Below are positions 59,361-64,000 of a DNA stretch of 64,000 bases, one piece after another. The position numbers and the translations under genes were made by a program. The notes under the pieces were generated by a model. It worked only from the letters and a program-made list of their open reading frames with translations, made no database searches and was not told the DNA's origin. The stretch comes from Gluconacetobacter azotocaptans. Its GTDB lineage: Bacteria > Pseudomonadota > Alphaproteobacteria > Acetobacterales > Acetobacteraceae. Location of the stretch: assembly GCF_014174355.1 (NCBI RefSeq), contig NZ_JABEQF010000015.1:25253-89252 (forward strand), in the 5' to 3' direction. Position 1 is the stretch's first letter; every line of letters begins with the position of its first letter.

Positions 59361-60433
59361 GCCCAGCCGGGGCGACGTGCCAGCGGGGCGTCGCGCCGCA
59401 CGGCCACGATTTCCGCCAGGATCGACAGCGCGATCTCGGGCGCGCCGATCGCGCCGATCGCCAGGCCGACAGGGCCGTGGATGCGGGCGGCGCGTGCGTC
59501 GTCATATCCGGCTTCGCGCAGGCGGTTCAGCCGCGAGGCCTGTGTTTTTCGCGAGCCCAGCGCCCCGATATAGAAGGCCGCGCTGTCCAGCGCCGCGCGC
59601 AGGGTCGGATCGTCCAGCTTCGCGTCGTGTGTCAGTGTGACGATGGCGGTATGATCGTCGATATTCAGTGCCGTCAGGGCCTCGTCGGGCCAGTCGGTCA
59701 CCAGGGGAATGCCCGGGAAACGCTCGGGGGTCGCCAGTTGGGTGCGCGGGTCGATGACCGTCACCGCGAAACCCGTTGCCGCCGCCAGGGGGGCCAGAAC
59801 CTGCGCGATATGGACCGCGCCGACGATCAGCAGCCGGTGTGGCGGGGTCAGCAGGTGCAGGAACCACGCCTCGCCGTCCGGGGCTTCGTGCCGTGCGCTG
59901 CGGCCGCCGCGAAATGCCGCGTCCAGCGTCGGCAGCAGATGGGCCGGCAGGTCGGCATCCCCATGGGCCGCCATGTTTCCTCCGGCGGTCCGTTCCACCA
60001 GGATATGATGCATGTCCGCCAGGCGCGTGGCCAGCAGGGCCGGCCGCCGTTCGCATCGCAGGGCCGTGGCCTGGCGCAGCAGCATGGGGTCCAGCGTTCC
60101 CTTCGGGCCGACCGATTCCACCAGGATGTCCAGTTCCCCGCCGCAGGCCAGGCCGACCGCCCAGGCCTGTTCCGACGTCACGCCATAGGACAGCAGTTCG
60201 GGGGCGCCGTCCCGCATGACGGAATCGGCGGCATCGACGACCGATGCCTCGACGCAGCCCCCGCTGACCGATCCCTCGATCCGGCCGGTGGCGTCGATCG
60301 CCATCATGCTGCCGGGCGGCCGCGGCGAACTGCCCCATGTCGCGACCACGGTGGCCAGGGCGGCGGGACGTCCTGCCTCGGCCCATGCCAGGGCAAGGTC
60401 GAGGGGATCGCGGGGAAGGGGGTGCTGCGTCAT
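59357..60433 (-). CDS. XdhC/CoxI family protein (molybdoenzyme maturation)
   Basis: The 358-aa protein has the XdhC N-terminal domain (LATVVATWGSSPRPPGSMMAI, GSVSGGCVEASVV, YGVTSEQAWAVGLACGGELDILVE) and a C-terminal Rossmann domain (RLLIVGAVHIAQVLAPLAAATGFAVTVIDPR, YIGALGSRKTQASRLNRLREAG, IHGPVGLAIGAIGAPEIALSI). XdhC binds the Mo cofactor and inserts the sulfurated form into xanthine dehydrogenase. No xdhAB is in the window. It is the first gene of xdhC-mocA-ridA and is divergent from the host-attachment gene. Confidence 0.9.
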   Translation of the reverse strand: MTQHPLPRDPLDLALAWAEAGRPAALATVVATWGSSPRPPGSMMAIDATGRIEGSVSGGCVEASVVDAADSVMRDGAPELLSYGVTSEQAWAVGLACGGELDILVESVGPKGTLDPMLLRQATALRCERRPALLATRLADMHHILVERTAGGNMAAHGDADLPAHLLPTLDAAFRGGRSARHEAPDGEAWFLHLLTPPHRLLIVGAVHIAQVLAPLAAATGFAVTVIDPRTQLATPERFPGIPLVTDWPDEALTALNIDDHTAIVTLTHDAKLDDPTLRAALDSAAFYIGALGSRKTQASRLNRLREAGYDDARAARIHGPVGLAIGAIGAPEIALSILAEIVAVRRDAPLARRPGWA

Positions 60434-60554
60434 GACGACGGCACTCTATCAGGCGGGATATAGACATGCCAGATTGCGCCGCCCCCTTCGCGATCCCATC
60501 TGGAAATTGGGCGCGGCCCGGATCGGGCATGCCCTGATGCAGGAGGTACGGTTC

Positions 60555-60917
60555 ATGACTTATCTCGATTCCGCCTGGTACGTGGTGGCCGATGGCGCGC
60601 GGGCGCGGGTGCTGAAACATGCCGGCGGCACATTTCACCCGCTGACGAGCCTGACGGCCGGTGACGAGGGCGAGGACGCATTTGCCCGCACGCTGGCCAC
60701 CTACCTGAACGACGCGGCGGAACGGGGCGAGATCGACGGCCTGGCGCTGGCCGCTCCGCCCCGGACCCTGCATCTGCTGCGCACCCATCTGTCCGCCACG
60801 GTGCGCGCCCTCGTGGTCAGCGAACAGCCGCACGACCTGACCGGGGTTGCCGATCACGATCTGCCCTCGCATTTCGATATCCCCGCCACGGGCTGGCTGC
60901 GCCCCGTCCCGGGGTGA
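60555..60917 (+). CDS. Host attachment family protein
   Basis: The 120-aa protein matches the small family annotated as 'protein required for attachment to host cells': WYVVADGARARVLKHAG, GDEGEDAFARTLATYLNDAAERGEIDGLALAAPPRTLHLLRTHL and the C-terminal HDLTGVADHDLPSHF. No signal peptide. AGGAGG (60541-60546) sits 8 nt before ATG 60555. The family name comes from a plant-associated bacterium; the actual biochemical role is unknown. Confidence 0.85.
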   Translation: MTYLDSAWYVVADGARARVLKHAGGTFHPLTSLTAGDEGEDAFARTLATYLNDAAERGEIDGLALAAPPRTLHLLRTHLSATVRALVVSEQPHDLTGVADHDLPSHFDIPATGWLRPVPG

Positions 60918-61065
60918 CGGCCGCCGGTCTTGCCGGGCGCGCGGGCTGCCCCTAGAAACTGTGGCGTGGACTGTCCGGGTTACCCTGTCTGGGGGACCTG
61001 CCGGGCAGTCATGCTCGAAACAATCTCTGACCCCTCGCGAATGCGACCGGGTTCAGGAGGGGCCG

Positions 61066-61731
61066 ATGCCGTTTTCTCCCGCGCTGGAACTGGACATCAT
61101 TCCGGTTACCGCTTTCGGACAGAATTGTTCGATCCTGCGGGACCCGGCGACCGGACATGCCGTGGTGGTGGATCCGGGTGGCGATGTCCCCCGGCTGCTG
61201 CACGAACTGGCGGTCCGCGACCTGACGGTGGATATGATCCTGCTGACACATGGGCATCTTGACCATGCCGGCGGGGCGGATGAATTGCGCGACGAACTGT
61301 CCCGGCGGCAAGGCGCGCCGGTGCCGGTGGTCGGGCCGGATGCGCGCGATGCGTTCCTGCTGTCCGATATCGCGTCCCAGGCCGCGCGCTTCGGGCTGGA
61401 GGGAATGCGGAACGTGACGGTGGATCGCTACGTCACGGACGGCGAAACGCTGTCGTTGCTGGGCCGGACGTTTCATGTGCTGCACGTGCCGGGCCATACG
61501 CCCGGCCACGTCGTGTTCCACGACCCGGAGGCGCGCTTCGCCTTCGTCGGCGACACGCTGTTTCGCGGGTCGGTCGGGCGCACCGATTTTCCGTATGGGA
61601 ACGGCCCCCAGTTGATCGAGGCCATCACCACCCGTCTGCTGCCGCTGGGTGACGACGTGACGATCCTGCCCGGTCATGGCGGGGCCTCGACGATCGGGGC
61701 GGAACGTCATAGCAACCCGTTCCTGCGGTAA
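61066..61731 (+). CDS. MBL-fold metallo-hydrolase, glyoxalase II-like (YcbL type)
   Basis: The 221-aa protein has NCSILRDPATGHAVVVDPGGD, the zinc-binding LLTHGHLDHAGGADEL (HxHxDH), VLHVPGHTPGHVVFHD, FVGDTLFRGSVGRTDFPYGN and LPGHGGASTIGAERHSNPFL. This matches the short glyoxalase II/YcbL group lacking the substrate-binding C-terminal domain of GloB. It probably hydrolyses a thioester. ATG 61066 follows AGGAGGGG. Confidence 0.88.
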   Translation: MPFSPALELDIIPVTAFGQNCSILRDPATGHAVVVDPGGDVPRLLHELAVRDLTVDMILLTHGHLDHAGGADELRDELSRRQGAPVPVVGPDARDAFLLSDIASQAARFGLEGMRNVTVDRYVTDGETLSLLGRTFHVLHVPGHTPGHVVFHDPEARFAFVGDTLFRGSVGRTDFPYGNGPQLIEAITTRLLPLGDDVTILPGHGGASTIGAERHSNPFLR

Positions 61732-61755
61732 GGGCGGACAGGAGAAGTCGAAGAC

Positions 61756-62262
61756 ATGATGGATATGCGCAAGATCGCCGGGGCCTGCGCCCTGGGGCTG
61801 ATGATGGTGGGCGGGACAGCGGCCCGGGCGCAGGACGCGGGCGGCACGCCGACCCAGGCGCAGGCGGAACTGCCGCGTGAAAACCTGACGATCACCGGCC
61901 ATGACGGAACGAAGCACGTCTTCTCGGTCGAACTGGCCCTCACGCCCCGCCAGCAGCAGGTCGGCGAGATGTTCCGGACCGCGGTGCCGGCCGATCGGGG
62001 CATGATCTTCGTCTGGCCCTATCCGCAGCAAAGCGACATGTGGATGGAAAACACGCTGGTGCCGCTGGATATCGTGTTCATCGGTGCCGACAACCGGATA
62101 TCCGCCATCAGCGAGAATGCGGTGCCGCAGAGCCTGGCCCGGATCAGCAGCCATGGCGCGGTCCGTGCCACGCTGGAACTGCAAGGCGGCCTGACCGAAA
62201 AGCTGGGCATCGTTGTCGGTGACAAGGTCGACAGCAAGGCGCTGGCCGCCAGCCCGACCTGA
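61756..62262 (+). CDS. DUF192 domain-containing secreted protein
   Basis: The 168-aa protein has a Sec signal peptide (KIAGACALGLMMVGGTAARAQ) and a DUF192 domain: FSVELALTPRQQQVGEMFRTAVPADRGMIFVWPYPQQSDMWMENTLVPLDIVFI, the (R/D)GMxFx(F/W) plus MWMxNT signature. Family function is unknown; it is periplasmic. It is 24 bp past the MBL gene and probably co-transcribed. Family B repeat copy 3 follows, before the convergent patatin gene. Confidence 0.9.
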   Translation: MMDMRKIAGACALGLMMVGGTAARAQDAGGTPTQAQAELPRENLTITGHDGTKHVFSVELALTPRQQQVGEMFRTAVPADRGMIFVWPYPQQSDMWMENTLVPLDIVFIGADNRISAISENAVPQSLARISSHGAVRATLELQGGLTEKLGIVVGDKVDSKALAASPT

Positions 62263-62360
62263 GCGCCTGTTTGAAAATGCGCGCGGGCGGTGACCCGACG
62301 CGCATTTTCTACGCTCCGATGTTCACGGCTCATAAGGCCGCTCCGCTCTGAGCGACAGGT
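62263..62360. repeat. Intergenic repeat family B, copy 3
   Basis: GTTTGAAAATGCGCG and GACGCGCATTTTC form a stem (AAAATGCGCG/CGCGCATTTT) around a CCCGACGCG core, followed by GCTCCGATGTTCACGGC-TCATAAGGCCGCTCCGCTC, which matches copy 1 at 11766-11800 (TCCGATG/TCACGGCC/AAGGCCGCTCCGCTC). The distal half found in copies 1 and 2 is absent. It separates convergent genes. Confidence 0.75.
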
Positions 62361-62379
62361 CCGGTCTTTGGGAAGCGGG

Positions 62380-63531
62380 TTACCGATCGGGGCGATGTGC
62401 GTCGTGGACGATCAGCCCCGCATCGTCCGGCGCCGGGCGCAGCCAGTCCTTATGGGACAGGGTCATGCGGGTGTCGCGGGCGCCGGCGTCCCAGTGCTCC
62501 TCCATCGATGCGGCCGAAAATTCGAAATCCCGCGTCTGCCCTTCGTAGGCTTCTTCCTGATAGATCAGCTGCAGGATGGTAATGGCCGGCAGGGAAGACA
62601 GTTGCTGGCGCAGGGCGCGGTCGCGGGGCGTCAGGTCCTGTTCGGGGATGCGGTCCAGCAGGGCACGGATTTCCAGTTTCTGCCGATGCAGGGCGCGGTA
62701 ATGATCGGTGATCAGCCGCGTGCGGGATGAATATTGGATGTCCTTGGTCCGGGCCTGCACATCGAACATGTCCCGCGGGATCGGCCCCCGCGCGGAAAAC
62801 AGGTCGACCTGGAAGATCAACATGCTGTCCTGGTCCGCGTTGTCCAGCAGGTGCTGCAGCGGCGTGTTCGACACCATGCCGCCGTCCCAATAATAATCCT
62901 GCCCGATCCGTACCATCGGCAGGGCCGGCGGCAGGGCGGCGCTGGCCATGACATGGTCGATGGTCAGGCGCGTGCTGGCCGTGTCGAAATAGATGAAATT
63001 ACCGCTGCCGACGCTGACGGCCCCGCAGGCCAGCCGGATGCCGGACGTATTGAGCCGATCGAAATCAATCAGGGACAGCAGGGTCTCGCGCAGGGGCGCG
63101 CTGTCGTAATAGCTGGTGGCGGCATGGATATCGCGCCCCGCCAGCCAGGGATTGGCCAGGCGCGGGCGAAAGAACCCCGGTTGGCCGAACGTGCTGGTGA
63201 CGAAGGACGACCAGGCATTGTGCATCTTGCGGATCGAATCGCCGGCCGGCGTGTCGCCGATCCAGATCTTGCGTGACGTCACGCGCTCCCAGAACTGACG
63301 CAGGCGCGGCACCCGCAGTTCCGGCGGGTTGCCGGCGATCAGGGCGGCGTTGATGCCGCCGATGGACACGCCGGAAATCCAGTCCGGCTCCAGCCCCGCC
63401 TCGTGCAGGGCCTGATAGACGCCCGCCTGATAGGCGCCCAGGGCACCGCCCCCTTGCAGCACAAGACCGATGCGGCTGCCTTGAGGGACGTGCGGGCGGT
63501 TAGGGGAAGGCTTGGGGGTGTCTGGAGCCAT
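62380..63531 (-). CDS. Patatin-like phospholipase
   Basis: The 383-aa protein has the oxyanion-hole motif GLVLQGGGALGAYQAGVYQAL near residue 25, the nucleophile elbow GVSIGGINAALIAG (Gly-x-Ser-x-Gly), and the catalytic Asp in DGGMVSNTPL, the complete Ser-Asp dyad of patatins. The C-terminal half (DFEFSAASMEEHWDAG, DWLRPAPDD) fits bacterial patatins with a DUF3734-type tail. It should hydrolyse lipid acyl groups. ATG 63531 has AAGGGAAAC upstream; residues from the longer frame (to 63756) are not patatin-like. Confidence 0.9.
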   Translation of the reverse strand: MAPDTPKPSPNRPHVPQGSRIGLVLQGGGALGAYQAGVYQALHEAGLEPDWISGVSIGGINAALIAGNPPELRVPRLRQFWERVTSRKIWIGDTPAGDSIRKMHNAWSSFVTSTFGQPGFFRPRLANPWLAGRDIHAATSYYDSAPLRETLLSLIDFDRLNTSGIRLACGAVSVGSGNFIYFDTASTRLTIDHVMASAALPPALPMVRIGQDYYWDGGMVSNTPLQHLLDNADQDSMLIFQVDLFSARGPIPRDMFDVQARTKDIQYSSRTRLITDHYRALHRQKLEIRALLDRIPEQDLTPRDRALRQQLSSLPAITILQLIYQEEAYEGQTRDFEFSAASMEEHWDAGARDTRMTLSHKDWLRPAPDDAGLIVHDAHRPDR

Positions 63532-63820
63532 GCCGTGCTGTTTCCCTTTGGGCGACGGCGCCGATGACCACTCGCCCCATGCCCGAAGGATAAAGGGGCT
63601 GCCCCCCGAATCAAGGATCGCGCCGGCGGGGCGGGTATCCGATATCGGGCCTGCGAAGCCGCATGAATTTTTTTGGTCTGAAATTTCCCGGTTTTCTCCC
63701 GTATCGGGCGGATGGGCCAACCGGCATCCCATTTTTTTGCCAAACGATCTTCTCATCGGTGTTGACGGTGGTGTGGGTGGGGTGTAGATCGCTGTTCACC
63801 GCAGGGGCGGGGCCGAAAGG
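63532..63820. other. Intergenic region, no gene seen
   Basis: It holds the patatin promoter side and GC-skewed DNA with T-runs (near 63667 and 63731). Several short open frames on both strands have no RBS and no recognisable product. It leads into the rRNA-type leader. Confidence 0.4.
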
Positions 63821-63823
63821 CAC

Positions 63824-63852
63824 TTGCCTGGTGGGGTTGGGTTTGCTAAGGT
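63824..63852 (+). promoter_or_regulatory. Candidate rRNA operon promoter
   Basis: TTGCCT (63824-63829), 17-bp spacer, TAAGGT (63847-63852). The -35 is moderate and the -10 weak, but position and spacing fit the boxB-boxA leader immediately downstream. Confidence 0.4.
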
Positions 63853-63868
63853 CTTTGGCCCGGTTGGG

Positions 63869-64000
63869 CTGGATTGGTGTAGATCCAGAGGTCTTTGACA
63901 ATAGAATAAGAGAGTTTGGAAGGGATATGTTGGCGGCGTTCTGACGATCTGGAGTGATCTGGGTTGTTTTGGAGGATTGGGCATCTGGTTTGTTCTGGGT
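63869..64000 (+). promoter_or_regulatory. rRNA operon leader (boxB-boxA), 16S gene expected beyond the window
   Basis: CTGGAT-N8-ATCCAG (63869-63888) forms a boxB-like hairpin, followed directly by GGTCTTTGACAAT (63890-63902), which matches the boxA antitermination core (CTCTTTGACA/AACA). After it the sequence AAGGGATATGTTGGCGGCG and GT-rich DNA runs to the edge without an ORF. This order is that of bacterial rrn leaders, so a 16S rRNA gene on the plus strand is predicted just past base 64000. Confidence 0.7.

Noticed and set aside
1..64000. CRISPR arrays or phage genes
   Set aside because: No regularly spaced short repeats were seen, and no integrase or phage gene; encapsulin is related to phage capsids by fold but sits in a peroxidase operon.

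Overview
The window is high-GC DNA whose gene content points to an acetic acid bacterium (Acetobacteraceae, probably Gluconacetobacter or a close relative). The evidence is alphaproteobacterial markers (COQ9-family protein, NDUFA12-like protein, MidA/NDUFAF7 methyltransferase, UbiK), an opgG/opgH glucan locus, a polyol dehydrogenase and a GTP-binding/translation gene cluster. The genus is an inference; no rRNA gene lies inside the window.

Layout. 1-11.7 kb: end of a FUSC transporter, mannitol 2-dehydrogenase family enzyme, GNAT, a ModE-type DNA-binding protein, periplasmic glucan synthesis (opgG-opgH), an Ivy-type lysozyme inhibitor, YbaK deacylase, a CPA2 antiporter and an SDR. 12-21 kb: DEAD-box helicase, a zinc alcohol dehydrogenase behind a Fur-box promoter, isocitrate dehydrogenase, FemAB-like protein, RidA, and a protein carrying only the C-terminal region of B12-dependent ribonucleotide reductase. 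20.8-28 kb: NDUFA12-like, MlaD-like and DUF2155 genes, then otsB-otsA-dsbB (trehalose plus disulfide formation), a DUF1328 protein and glutamine-dependent NAD synthase. 28-33 kb: an accessory island of visibly lower GC with a DyP peroxidase/encapsulin nanocompartment operon between two copies of an intergenic repeat, then a secreted GH3 beta-glucosidase. 33-41 kb: a glycan block with a 932-aa multidomain glycosyltransferase, an RTX-like repeat protein, a 900-aa two-module glycosyltransferase and an RgpF-family protein. 41-49.5 kb: HU, tRNA-Gln, COQ9, proC-ybjN, ubiK, and the run hldD, lgt, midA, pgeF and a lipoprotein gene. 49.6-57 kb: prs, a histidine phosphatase, rplY-pth-ychF, proA, nadD joined in frame to rsfS, and rlmH. 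57-64 kb: CHAP protein, xdhC-mocA-ridA (mocA and ridA share one open frame), host-attachment protein, MBL hydrolase, DUF192, patatin, and finally a boxB-boxA leader that predicts an rRNA operon just past the right edge.

Two families of structured intergenic repeats run through the window. Family A is a 55-140 bp module of two to four strong hairpins, lying mostly between convergent genes and therefore probably a bidirectional terminator. Family B has a conserved core between long inverted-repeat arms that differ from copy to copy yet stay self-complementary.

The most notable items are the encapsulin cassette bounded by direct repeats, the stop-free nadD-rsfS frame with an ideally spaced Shine-Dalgarno before an AUC codon, the mocA-ridA fused frame, the covarying repeat family, and the Fur-controlled small ORF. 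I found no CRISPR array, transposase or integrase.
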